Below are positions 11,487 through 22,200 of a stretch of 64,000 bases of DNA, in pieces. Every line of letters begins with the position of its first letter. Positions within the stretch are counted from its first letter, which is position 1. Made by a program: the position numbers and the translations under genes. Under the pieces are notes generated by a model. That model searched no databases, was not told where the DNA came from, and was given only the letters and a program-made list of their open reading frames with translations. The DNA is from Nageia nagi (Eukaryota > Pinophyta), in contig JBITNC010000001.1 in the NCBI GenBank assembly GCA_050084985.1, positions 64,480,001 through 64,544,000 on the forward strand, in the 5' to 3' direction.

Positions 11487-12231
11487 TATGTGTTTCAAAA
11501 AAATAAAATAAAAAAATAATTACATACTATTTTATAGCTCCTCATCCTCTTTTTGACACTTTTTACGATTTGTGAAACTTACTTCATGATCAAAAGTTAT
11601 TGCATTTTGAAGTTTGCAATTTTGTCAATGAAATGGGGGGCATTTGGGAGGCCAGATTGCATGTTTAGACTATTTACAAGTTGCCAAGTGGCATTTTCTC
11701 ATTGGGTCCACCCATTGAGTGATACTTTCATGTATTTGAGTGTTTTAAAGGTGTTACTTTATTTTTAATTGGTTTTTGAGCCTAAAATTGAGTAGCCAAG
11801 GTGTTTGTTAAATATTTTTATTGGATCCTAGTTGTAAAACACTTTAAAATTGAGCTTAAATTTTGTTATAAAAAGGAGACCATCTAGATGTGAAGAAAAA
11901 GGATTCTTAGAGAGTATAGTTCACTTTTGTGATGATTTTCAAAGCTAAATAATTGTATGTGAATGTGAGAAGAGGTGCTAGAGGACCGTGTAGGTCTTAT
12001 ATACTTGAATTCTACCTACTATTAAAGAGAGATTTTGTTGCTAGATGTAGCCCAAATTGGATGAACCAAGGTAAAATTTGCTTGTTTCTATGTATTTGTA
12101 GCTCTATTTTCTTCTCTAGTTTTGCATATATGTTCTTTAATTTTTCCTTACAAACACTTAATTGAATTTGAGAGTGGAATGATCCTGGAAGAGAATTAAT
12201 TTTAAATTTTAATTCTATGGTTTATGGATCA
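11487..12231 (+). repeat. gypsy 5' LTR, truncated on the left
   Basis: Aligns with the right LTR from about 18745 onward and ends with the same ATGGATCA. The first 140 or so bases (TGATAAAAAAATTTAG start) are missing because the copia LTR ends at 11486. Shared landmarks are the TTCATGATCAAAAGTTATTG segment near 11580 and 18840, and AAGAAAAAGGATTCTTAGAG near 11895 and 19150. Confidence 0.85.
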
Positions 12232-12235
12232 TGAT

Positions 12236-12250
12236 TAGTATAAGAGAAGT
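12236..12250 (+). promoter_or_regulatory. Degenerate initiator-Met primer-binding site
   Basis: Five bases after the LTR end the sequence TTAGTATAAGAGAAG resembles TGGTATCAGAGCAGG, the usual plant gypsy and copia site complementary to initiator tRNA-Met. The mismatches include G-to-A and C-to-A changes. Position supports the call; the match itself is imperfect. Confidence 0.5.
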
Positions 12251-12416
12251 TGATTGAATTGGGATTAACCTATATTTTGTGAGTTTTGTTGTTATATGTT
12301 GAAATTATTTTTGCATGAATACTAGATTGCAAAGTTAGAGAGGAGAAGGGGAAATTATTGAAGGAGATCTTGAGATTAGTTCTAGGACTTGGCTGAAGAA
12401 TCAAAGAGAGATTGCC

Positions 12417-14776
12417 ATGACCAATGAAGGAGGAACTAATTTGAAAAATAAACTTGCTGATCTCACCTCAATGTTCTAGAAAATGTCTCTTCAATTTCAA
12501 CATTTTCAAGAGCAAAAAAATAAGAAGACTAAAGGTAAATCTAGTGAAGATAAAAAAATGAGCAATGAGAATACAAATAGTTTCTTTTAAAATTCTCCTT
12601 TGAAGCTTGAAGTTAAATTTGATTTGCCTACTTTTGATGGAGAAGTGGATGCTAAAAAATTAGATCATTAGATTAAGCAAATTGAAGTGTATTTTAGAAT
12701 ACAAAGAATTGTAAGAGATGAGGATAGAATTCAATTAACAACTCTTAAGATAAGTGGAAGTGCACTTATTTGGTGGGAAAGTTGTATGCAAAGTGAAAAT
12801 GACTCACTTAAAAAATATTGTGCTTCTTAGACTCATTTTGTACAATTTCTTAGAGATCAATTATATCCATTAGGATACCATCAAAAAGCGATCATGGAAT
12901 GGCAAAGCTTCTATCAAGGCAAGGGGTAAAGTGTGCAGGAATACAATACAGAGTTTTAAAAAAAGGCTATTATTCTAGGTATTTATCTTAATTCCTAAGA
13001 CACTCTTCTAAAGTATATTGGTGGTTTGTTGATATTTGATCCAACTAATTTAGATAAAGTTTGTGTACAAGCCACACACTAAAGAGGTAAATTTGTTAAG
13101 GAAGGGAAAAAGAAAAATACTTCTAATCCTAATAATTTTGAAAAGAATAAGGAAAAAGGGAAGGAGAAAAAGAAAACTACATCTACTGCACAAAAAGAGA
13201 AGTCTAAATATGTTTGTACTCATTGTAAAAAAGAAGGTCATTTAAAGGCTAAGTGTTGGAAATTGCATCTTAAATTATGCCTAAACCTCAAGGTTAAAGA
13301 AACAAGTAAACACTATTGCTAAAGAAATTGAATACGATTCTAATATATATGAGAAAATGGCATGTATGGTCTTGCATAATTCATCTAATGAATATGAAAA
13401 AAAGAAGAAACTTGAACTTTTTCACATTAAGATACAAGCTAAGAAAATAAGGACTAATACATTGTTTGATCTTGGTTCATAACCTAACCTAATTTCTAAA
13501 AAATATGTAAGATCACTTGCACTCACTACTCAACCACATACACACCTTTATCCATTGGGATGGTTCACAAAATTCTAAGTTGGAGGTAACTAGATAATGT
13601 AAATTGAAATTTAGAATTAACAGGGAATACATTGATAAGGTTTTACTTAATGTTGTACCTTTGGATATTTGTGGGATTGTGCTTGGAAGTCCTTATTTAT
13701 GGAATAGAGATGCTTTGTTCTATAGAAAGAAAAATAAATATAAACTCATAAAATATGGAATTGAATACATAGTTAGTGCTCATCAAAATAAGAAAAAGAA
13801 TATTTTTTTGATTACTACAGGACAAGCAAAGAGACTTATTAATATAAGAAAAATGTTTGCACTTGCAATGGTGAGATATCAACATGAAGTGAAAATAATT
13901 AGGGTATTTGATGAATGTGAACCTCAATACAAAGATAAAGTTAAAGAGGTAATTTCTGAGTTTGAGGATTTATTCCAAATTTCTAAAGAAATTCCACCTA
14001 AAAGAGATATGCAACATGAGATTCAATTACATCTTGATGTTGAACTTCCTAATATTGATTTCTATAGATATTATTTTATGAAAAATGAAGAAATTAAGAA
14101 ATAAGTTAAATAATTTCTAGATCAAGGAGTCATTAGACCAAGCACATCACCGTTTGGTTCTACTATTGTTATAATTCCAAAGAAAGATGGTATTTGGCAT
14201 ATGGGTGTGGATTACATGGCATTGAACAAAATCATGATTAAAAATTAATATCCATTACACATATTGATAACTTAATGGACCAATTGAAAAAAGCTAGGTT
14301 CTTTACAAAACTTAATTTAAGGAGTGATTATCATAAAGTACAATCTAAAGAAGTGGATGTTTGGAAAATTACTTTTAAAACTAGGCAAGGATTGTTTGAA
14401 TGGTTGGTTTTACCATTTGGTTTATGAAATGCTCTTGATACTTTTATAAAATTTATGAATGAGGTTTTGAAGCCTTTCATTGATGATTTTTTTAATGTGT
14501 ATCTTGATGATATTCTCATTTATAGAAATGATTGGGATGATCATAAGATGCATATTTGTAAATTGTTTGAAATGTTATGAGAATTTAAACTCTATTTGAA
14601 GATGTCTAAGTGTGAGTTTGTTAGGAAAACTTTAATATATCTTGGCCACATTATAGGTGAAGGTCAATTGGGATAGATCCTACCAAAGTTGAGGTTGTGT
14701 TAAAATGGCCTACTCCACTAATGTGACTAAAACTAGGAGTTTTTTAGAACTGTGTAATATTTACAAAAATTTATTA
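12417..14776 (+). pseudogene. gypsy gag, protease and first RT copy
   Basis: ATG 12417 starts a gag frame with the retrotransposon gag core (FDLPTFDGE near 12620, WWESCM near 12772). A CCHC knuckle follows at about 13213 (CTHCKKEGHLKAKC), intact. The protease reads FDLGS at about 13460 (the usual form is D-S/T/P-G) and is followed by VVPLDICGIVLGSPYL inside the frame open at 13604-14104. RT motifs are RDMQHEIQL, the LVLPFGL region and the intact YLDDILIYRN box at about 14500. Stops and frameshifts interrupt it. The RT is cut at 14776, where sequence jumps back into gag. Confidence 0.85.
12975..14776 (+). repeat. Gypsy internal tandem duplication, copy 1
   Basis: This runs from gag (CTAGGTATTTATCTTAATTCC at 12975) to the RT end (TTTATTACTAG at about 14780). 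It is repeated directly as 14777-16602 at roughly 97% identity by eye. A 24-base segment present in copy 2 near 14830 (CACAATTATTTAAACC) is missing here. The protease-RT frame starts at 13604 here and at 15431 in copy 2. Confidence 0.88.
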
Positions 14777-16602
14777 CTAGGTATTTCTCTTAATTCCCAA
14801 GACACTCTTCTAAAGTATATTGGTGGTTTGCACAATTATTTAAACCATACTTTGTTGATGTTTAATCTAACTAATTTAGATAAAGTTTGTGTAAAAGCCA
14901 CACACTAAAGAGGGAAATTTGTTAAGGAAGGGAAAAAGAAAAATGCTTCTAATCCTAATAATTTTGAAAAGAATAAGGAAAAAGGGAAGGAGAAAAAGAA
15001 AACTACATCTACTGCACAAAAAGATAAGTCTAAATATGTTTGTACTCATTGTAAAAAAGAAGGCCATTTAAAGGCTAAGTGTTGGAAATTGCATCTTAAA
15101 TTATGCCTGAACCTAAAGGTTAAAAGAAACAAGTAAACACTATTGCTAAAGAAATTGAAGATGGTTCTAATATAGATGAGAAAATGGCATGTATGGTCTT
15201 GCATAATTCATCTAATGAATATGAAAAAAAGAAGAAACTTGAACTTTTTCACATTAAGATACAAGCGAAGAAAATAAGGACTAATACATTGTTTGATCTT
15301 GGTTCATAACCTAACCTAATTTCTAAAAAATATGTAAGATCACTTGCACTCACTACTCAACCACATACACACCTTTATCCATTGGGATGGTTCACAAAAT
15401 TCTAAGTTGGAGGTAACTAGATAATGTAAATTGAAATTTAGAATTAACAGGGAATACATTGATAAGGTTTTACTTAATGTTGTACCTTTGGATATTTGTG
15501 GGATTGTGCTTGGAAGTCCTTATTTATGGAATAGAGATGCTTTATTCTATAGAAAGAAAAATAAATATAGACTCATAAAATATGGAATTGAATACATAGT
15601 TAGTGCTCATCAAAACAAGAAAAAGAATATCTTTTTGATTACTACAGGACAAGTAAAGAGACTTATTAATATAAGAAAAATGTTTGCACTTGCAATGGTG
15701 AGATATCAACATGAAGTGAAAATAATTAAGTTATTTGATGAATATGAACCTCAATACAAAGATAATGTTAAAGAGGTAATTTTTGAGTTTGAGAATTTAT
15801 TCCAAATTTCTAAAGAACTTCCACCTAAAAGAGATATGCAACATGAGATTCAATTACATCCTGATGTTGAACTTCCTAATATTGATTTCTATAGATATTA
15901 TTTTATGGAAAATGAATAAATTAAGAAATAAGTTAAGAAATTGATAGATCAAGGAGTCATTAGACCAAACACATCACCATTTGGTTCTCCTATTGTTATA
16001 ATTCCAAAGAAATATGGTATTTGGTATATGGGTGTGGATTACATGGCATTGAACAAAATCATGATTGAAAATTAATATCCATTACATATATTGATAACTT
16101 AATGGACCAATTGAAAAAAGCTAGGTTCTTTACAAAACTTAATTTAAGGAGTGATTATCATCAAGTACAATTTAAAGAAGAGGATGTTTGGAAAATTGCT
16201 TTTAAAACTAGGAAAGGATTGTTTGAATGGTTGGTTTTACCATTTGGTTTATGAAATGCTCTTGCTACTTTTATAAAATTTATGAATGAGGTTTTGAAGC
16301 CTTTCATTGATGATTTTTTTAATGTGTATCTTGATGATATTCTCATTTATAGAAATGATTGGGATGATCATAAGGTGCATATTTGTAAAGTTTTTGAAAT
16401 GTTAAGAGAAGTTAAACTCTATTTGAAGATGTCTAAGTGTGAGTTTGTCAGGAAAAATTTAATATATCTTGGCCACATTATAGGTGAAGGTCAATTGGGG
16501 ATAGATCCTACCAAAGTTGAGGTTGTGTTGAAATTGCCTACTCACACTAATGTGACTAAAACTAGGAGTTTTTTTGGAACAATGTAATATTTACAAAAAT
16601 TT
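14777..16602 (+). repeat. Gypsy internal tandem duplication, copy 2
   Basis: Second copy of the 1.8-kb unit. At the join, RT sequence ending ATTACTA meets gag sequence beginning ATTCTAG, a microhomology of a few bases. To the right, copy 2 continues naturally into RNase H at about 16603, so it keeps the original downstream connection. Confidence 0.88.
14777..16602 (+). pseudogene. gypsy gag end, protease and second RT copy
   Basis: This contains a second CCHC knuckle near 15045 (CTHCKKEGHLKAKC), a second FDLGS protease motif near 15295, the frame 15431-15919 with VVPLDICGIVLGSPYL, and a second RT. RT is open over 16282-16587, with the catalytic YLDDILIYRN near 16327 and the YLGHIIGEGQLGI motif. 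The frame is interrupted by stops shared with copy 1 (for example after FDLGS and after FGL), which shows that the element was already decaying when it duplicated. Confidence 0.85.
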
Positions 16603-16960
16603 ATTACTAACTTTTCTTATATGGCTTCTCCACTCCATGCTATTATAGGGAAGAGTCACGGATTTTAGTGGGGAGGAAAAGAACAACATGCTTTTGATTT
16701 GCTTAAGATGAAAATTAGTAATGCTCTAGCACTTGCTTTGCCTAATATTCAAAAGTATTTTGAAATTGAAACTAATGCAAGTGACTATGCTATGGGTGCA
16801 TTTTTATTGTAGGAAAGACATCCAATTTGTTATCACTTGGAGATGGAGAATTGTTTGCATTAGTTCAAAGTGTGAAGAAATGAAAATATTAATTGTTTGG
16901 TAAAAGATAGTAATACATACAAATCGTCAATCCTTATGGTATTTACAATCACAATATAAA
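16603..16960 (+). pseudogene. gypsy RNase H remnant
   Basis: Directly after the RT, the motifs YMASPLHAIIG and HAFDLLKMKIS match the gypsy RT-RNase H connection, and FEIETNASDYAMGAFLL is the RNase H start with the first catalytic Asp replaced by Asn (usually TDAS). A stop follows GAFLL, and the rest is short and frameshifted, so part of the domain appears deleted. Confidence 0.7.
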
Positions 16961-17050
16961 TTGCAACAATATAGATATTTTCATTGGATGGGATTTTTGC
17001 AACAATTTCATTTGGTGATTAGATAATAAAAGGGTTCTCAAAATAATGAT

Positions 17051-18075
17051 ATGTTTTCTAGACCACCAATAGTTATAGCTATTGTTATTTTGCAAAATAG
17101 TTATTTGATGCATGAGGGTTATAAAGAACAATATGTTGTTGATCCTAATTTCCAAAGCATATATCAAAGATTGAGTCTTGGTAATGAAGTTGGAAATATT
17201 GACTTTAATATGCATGATGGATTACTTTATCATTTGGGCAAACTTTGTATTCTTATTGGTGAAAGGAATGATATGATTAGGGAAGCTCACTCTTCTTGCA
17301 TTATAGGACACTTTGGTGTTGGTAAGACTCTTGCTGATTTGCAAAGGTAGTTTTATTTGCCTAAAATGCAAGAACATGTATCCAAGTATATTAGAGGTTG
17401 TATGTTATGCAGTGTTAGTAAACCCAGTAATAGGACATTGGGTCTTTATATGCCATTGTATGTTCTTACAATACCATGGGAAAGTATTTCTATGGATTTT
17501 GTTGGTGGTTTACCTATTTCTAAGAGAGGAAATTATTATTTATTTATTATGGATATATTTAGTAAAATATCCATACTAATTTCTTGTAAAAAGACTATGA
17601 TAGGTCAGAAGGCTGCTAATATGTTTTTTACTCATGTGTGGGTACATTTTGGTCTTCATACTTTTATCATTTTTGAAAGGGATTCTAGGTTTCTTGGTAA
17701 AATTTTTACTACTTTGTGGGGAAATATGGACACTAAGTTAATGAAGAGTACAACATTCCATCCATAGATAGATGGTCAAACAGAAGTGGTAAACAAGATA
17801 ATGGTACACCTTTTACGAGGTTATTATGGTAAGCATCCTAAGACTTGGGATGAACATTTGAGATATATACAACATGCATATAATAGAGCTATACATTCTT
17901 CTACTAACAAATTGCATTTTGAGACATGTTTTGGTTATTTTCTAGAGTCACCTTTCAATATGGCCTTTACTTCATCTAGTGATGGAGATAGTGTTCTTCA
18001 TAGTGAGAAGGAGTGGGCAAAGAATTTTATTGAGAGGATTAGGTTGATTCATTATAAGATGAAGGAATAGTTGGA
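17051..18075 (+). pseudogene. gypsy integrase, catalytic triad still visible
   Basis: The zinc-binding region shows His residues in AHSSCIIGHFG and the Cys pair CMLC, spanning the frames open at 17051-17350 and 17357-17767. The core keeps Asp in SMDFVGGLP, Asp in IFERDSRFL and Glu in GQTEVVNK near 17778, so all three DDE residues are present. Single stops at about 17348 and 17765 (CAG to TAG type) and at 18068 break what is otherwise one continuous frame. This is the best-preserved part of the element. Confidence 0.85.
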
Positions 18076-18560
18076 GAAGAGTTAAGCAAAGTACAAAGAG
18101 AGGCATGATCATCATAGAGTGGATCACAAATTTTATGTTGGGGATCAAGTATGGCTTCATCTTAATAAGGGAAGACAACATGGTAAGGGGAAAAAGTTGA
18201 AAGCGATAAGGTATGGGCATTTTAATATCATTGATCAAGTTGGTGATAATGCATTTTGATTAGACTTTCCACCTTATATGTAGATTCATTTCATTGTTAA
18301 TGTGGAGAATTTGAAGTTGTATGGACTAGCCTTGGTTGCAGAAGATACATGTGTTATGTTGCTGACAGTTAAGGATTTAGCCCTAAGAAAATGAGCATTT
18401 TATCTAAGGATATAGTATTGGAAAATAAGAAGAGATCATATCATATTGGTAAACATGAGGTGTGGCATATTGGATTGAAGGGCTGACATCCACACAAGAC
18501 CAAGTGGTATGCAATTGATCAAGTGAGGGAGCTCTACCCTCACCTTATTCCATCATCCTA
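18076..18560 (+). pseudogene. gypsy integrase C-terminal GPY/F and chromodomain-like end
   Basis: After the core, a basic stretch (KYKERHDHHRVDHKF) and VGDQVWLHLNKGR lead into a GPY/F-like module ending IHFIVNVENLKLY near 18310. The last part reads WHIGLKG, HPHKTKW and VRELYPHL, which resembles a decayed chromodomain that would steer integration to marked chromatin. Stops break it. The GPY/F call is fairly secure; the chromodomain call is tentative. Confidence 0.55.
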
Positions 18561-18589
18561 AGCACTTTTAGGGTCAAAAACTCTCTCTC

Positions 18590-18601
18590 AATGGGGAGGA
18601 A
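18590..18601 (+). promoter_or_regulatory. gypsy polypurine tract
   Basis: The purine-rich AATGGGGAGGAA lies directly before the LTR start TGATAAAA at 18602, the expected plus-strand priming site. Confidence 0.75.
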
Positions 18602-19487
18602 TGATAAAAAAATTTAGATCCTCTTATTTTTCAAAAAAATTCTATTTTAGTGTGTTCAGCTTAGCTTCAACTTCATAATGCTTCTTTTGGATCGAAAATT
18701 CAATCTCGTTTAAGCAAGTTATGGTGTTTTAATTTTTTTTTTGTGTTTAAAAAAAAATACAAACACATAAAAAATTTATTACATAATATTTTATATCTCA
18801 TCATCCTCTTTCCAAAACTTTTATGGTTTTTAAAATTGACTTCATGATCAAAAGTTATTGCATTTTGAAGTTTGCAATTTTGTTAGTGAAATGGGGTCAT
18901 TTTGGAGGCTAAATTGTATGTTTAGATTATTTACAAGTCACCAAGTGGCATTTTCTCATTAGGTATACCTATTGAGTGATGCTTTCATGTATTTGAGTGT
19001 TTTAAAGGTGTTAGCCTAGTTTTAATTGGTTTTTGGGCCTAAAATTGAGCAAACAAGGTGTTTGTTAAATTTTTTATTGGATCCTACTTGTAAAACACTC
19101 TAAAATTGAGCCTAAATTATGTTATAAAAAGTAGGCCATTTAGATGTGAAGAAAAAGGATTCTTAGAGAGTGTAGTTTAGTTTTGTGGTGATTTTTAGAG
19201 CTAAAGGATTGTATGTGAATGTGATAAGAGGTGTTGGAGGACTATGGAGGTCTTATGTACTTGAATTCCACCCACTATTGAAGAGAGATTTTATTGGTAG
19301 ATGTAGCCCACATTTGGTGAACTAGGGTAAAATTTGCATATCTCTATGTATTTGGAGTTCTATTTTCTTCTTTGATTTTGCATATATGCTCTCTAATTTT
19401 TCCTTACAAGCACTTAATTAAATTTGAGTGTGGAATGATCCTAGAAGAGAATTAATGTTAAATTTTAATTCTATGGTTTATGGATCA
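18602..19487 (+). repeat. gypsy 3' LTR
   Basis: An 886-base LTR from TGATAAAAAAATTTAG to ATGGATCA with TG and CA ends. It matches the left LTR over about 745 bases with roughly 8-10% difference by eye. Its final bases TATGGTTTATGGATCA also begin the second segmental copy at 30308. Confidence 0.85.
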
Positions 19488-19605
19488 CTAGGATCTCCAC
19501 TTACACTAGGTTTACTTGAACTTGCATTTACAATTGGACTCAAAATATTTCCACTTACAATAAAAGAGCTCATCCCTATTAGCTCCATTTAAAATGCTTG
19601 TTTCC

Positions 19606-19806
19606 TTTCTCTCCTCTAAATGATAGAATTCAAGGCTCTAATTGTATCCAAGGCAAGATCTAGAGTTGCATTTGGGAAACTCTCCACATCATTCCTTGGT
19701 CTTCTAAAAAGATGCCCTTTGAACCTTGTAATTATTCTTCAAATAGGCTTATCATAAATATTACACTTGAAATATTGAGAATTGCCTTGAAACCTCCCCA
19801 ATGGAG
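19606..19806 (-). pseudogene. hAT-type BED zinc-finger remnant, unit A
   Basis: Minus-strand reading gives GNSQYFKCN then YDKP, a stop, then RIITRFKGHLFR and NDVESFPNAT. This is the BED finger arrangement (C-X2-C ... H) found at the start of plant hAT transposases. The second Cys has become Tyr and a stop lies three codons further, so this copy is more damaged than the one in unit B. No transposase core was found nearby. Confidence 0.6.
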
Positions 19807-20419
19807 TCACATATTACCAAAATCTATCAAACTTCTTAGGCATTTTGCAAATGAAGAAGTAGAGATCCTAAATTTGAATATCCTCCAACAATGCTCCCCT
19901 CTTTCTCCCAAGCTTGCAAGAAGAAATAAGAAGAAAACCCTCCCTTAATTCTTTATTTATCCTAAACCCAACCTGGACTTGCATTTTCGCAACATATTTG
20001 ACATTTTTTCATGTATAAATGTCGTTTAAATGCCCAAGATGCCAAAATTTCATTTTTCCTTGCTTTGATTCTGCATCTTTTGCATAATGTATTTGAGGCA
20101 TTTTTGGCAATTTTTAGCTGTATAAATAACATTTTCTTGAGAAAAAAATGCAAAATATGATGCATGCAATTTTAGCAATTTAAGTGATTTTCTAACCGTG
20201 TCTTTTAGGTGTTTATATATATTTTTGGCTTAAAATACAAATATTTTGATGTTTTAACTTTTAACGCAAACTTGTATCTTTTAGGTGTTTTTTTGCATTT
20301 TTTAGACATTTAAAAAAACCATTTTTTTTGTAAAAAAATGATGTTTTTAATATTTTTTGGTGGAAAATACAGATTTTTTGGAAAAATGAAAAATTAACAT
20401 TTTTAATGTTTAAATTACA

Positions 20420-20640
20420 TTTTTATTCTATGCTTCATACTATTTGCCTCATATCTGATCCAACTCAAAATTATTCATTATTTATTCTTTTGAGAATTAA
20501 TTATATTCAAATATCCACATTCTTGATTATATCAATTAAATCTTGAATGATATTAAACCCATAAAAATATCATAATTGTACTTATTTATTAATCATAATT
20601 ATATTTGTTATCTATATCAACCTAAATGTCCACACTTTAT
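20420..20640 (+). repeat. LTR end remnant, unit A
   Basis: The sequence resembles the last 170 or so bases of the LTR at 23680-25714 (landmarks: CATACTATT, ATTATTCTTTT, CACATTCTTGATT, TTATTAATCATAATTAT, TATCTA). Identity is low, about 75-80% by eye. It would be the inner end of a truncated left LTR of the element whose right LTR starts at 23680. Confidence 0.45.
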
Positions 20641-20651
20641 GCTAAATTAGA

Positions 20652-20676
20652 TTGTGAGGATTAGCTCCTCACATAT
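20652..20676. repeat. Short hairpin, unit A
   Basis: GTGAGGATTAGCTCCTCAC can fold with a perfect 7-bp stem and 5-base loop. In unit B the loop has changed (GTGAGGATTAACTCCTCAC) while the stem is intact. It lies between the LTR end remnant and the coiled-coil block. Confidence 0.55.
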
Positions 20677-22200
20677 TCACCCCGTAACCTCAATCTCTCC
20701 TTATACTGATTAACTTTGCCAATCACCTTCTCTAGCTTATTACTTAACTCTGCATTCATTTGCATTATTTACTGATTAACTGCAAATAATTATTCATACA
20801 TGAACACATCTCAAGGCCAACATGTAGTGCATTCTTATGCTAAATTAAATTAAACATTTATCTCTCAAAATCCTTAATCTAAGCTTGCAATCATGAAACC
20901 TGACTCCTAAATGATGTCAATTTGGCCAAATAAGTCTCCAGCTCACTCACCTTGGCTCTCAAGTCATCTTCTCCACTTGAAAAATCATGAATATGTATTA
21001 CTTAAATTATAAAAATTAAAAGGTCCTAACAACATGTATAAGTTTTGTTACTTACCCTAAACATGTAAAAGGAAAATAATTATAGGAATGACATCACGAG
21101 AAGGACTAGGATTAGTAACATCAATGATAACAACATTGGTACTAACATAAATGGAGTAGAAATGTTAGGGAGCTCAACATTCTTGATAGGAACAAGTGTA
21201 ATGGGATTATTCATCTCCACATACTCCTCATTATAAGACTCACCAAAAACCTCATAATCTGATTCATCATTCTCAGAATCAATAAGCCCAAGAGGCATAT
21301 GTGTAACACTATTCCACCATGCAAGGTATTCATCACTCACAACAATTGCATGAAGGTCCACTCTCATGTGGCAAGAAGAGTGAGGCTTGGGTTCTATCAA
21401 AGTGATTATCCATGATGGCATCTTTTCAACACCAATAAGAACATCATGTTCACAAGAATAATGAATGAGATATGGCACAATTAGGGGTACATATTGATTA
21501 ACCTAGAATTGGAAAAGAACTCTCTCTATATGGCTTTACAATCCTCCATCATGTCTAAAGGAATCAAGGATGACATTCTAAGACAAGCTCATCAATACTT
21601 GCCAACTACTCCTTTACCCCATGGTTATAGATTCCAAATAATATCTCCATCCCCAATATTATCTATCAAACATTGTCTAGCCTCAATATCATGTAAAGGA
21701 TGGATGCCTCATGCTTCAAATTTCCACTTCCCCCACATGGTATCATCTTTATCGCTAGTGTTGGAAGATACACACAAATATACTTATAAGCCCAAACTTG
21801 GATTTAAACATGCATGTGTAATACTATGCCTCTTTCATCCTACAAAAAAATAACATCGAGACACCCAAATTTAAGTCACAATAAGATGAATAAGAGGAAA
21901 AACAAAAAAGAAATCAAGAAAACCTTATGCTTGTATATAATGGAGTGAATATATTCCATGATGTGGCTCTTTTTGCCAGTGAGTAGGTGTCCTTCATCAA
22001 CCTAATGCTCCATATAGATGAACACAACCAAGACAAGTGCCAAAGGCAACATAAAATTAAGATTAGACTTCTCCTCCAACTTAGTATAGAAAATTCAATG
22101 ATCAACCCCCTCACATAGCTTAGTCAAACATGTAAGTGATGGAGATAGGTATGTGGCTAAAATTTCGTAACCCCTTTTCTAAAATGATATATTTGTTAGT
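20655..22200 (-). pseudogene. Decayed minus-strand coiled-coil gene inside LTR element, unit A
   Basis: Family not recognised. Reading the minus strand from 22190, a coding-like stretch (KLCEGVDH, KLEEKSNLNFMLPLAL, DEGHLLTGKKSHIMEYIHS) ends near 21880 and is followed by an acceptor-like TTTTTTTGTAG at about 21852. An open frame at 21478-21080 (132 aa) carries SCEHDVLIGVEKMPSWII, an acidic patch SENDESDYEVFGESYNEEY, and NNPITL. A last block at 20990-20655 reads SSGEDDLRAKVSELETYL and ELSNKLEKVIGKVNQYKERL, typical of a coiled coil. Stops are few and mostly CAG to TAG type. It lies antisense to the LTR element if the polypurine tract at 23664 is read correctly. Confidence 0.5.

Larger units (their letters stand above)
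11487..19487 (+). mobile_element. Ty3/gypsy element, chromovirus-like, with internal tandem duplication
   Basis: Domain order is gag with CCHC knuckle, protease, RT, RNase H, integrase and a GPY/F-like end, which is Ty3/gypsy order. A truncated left LTR (11487-12231) and a full right LTR (18602-19487) flank it. A stretch of about 1.8 kb covering the end of gag, protease and most of RT is present twice in tandem. Many stops and several frameshifts make it non-functional. The last 16 bases of the right LTR were copied into the second unit of the downstream segmental duplication, so the insertion is older than that event. Confidence 0.87.
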
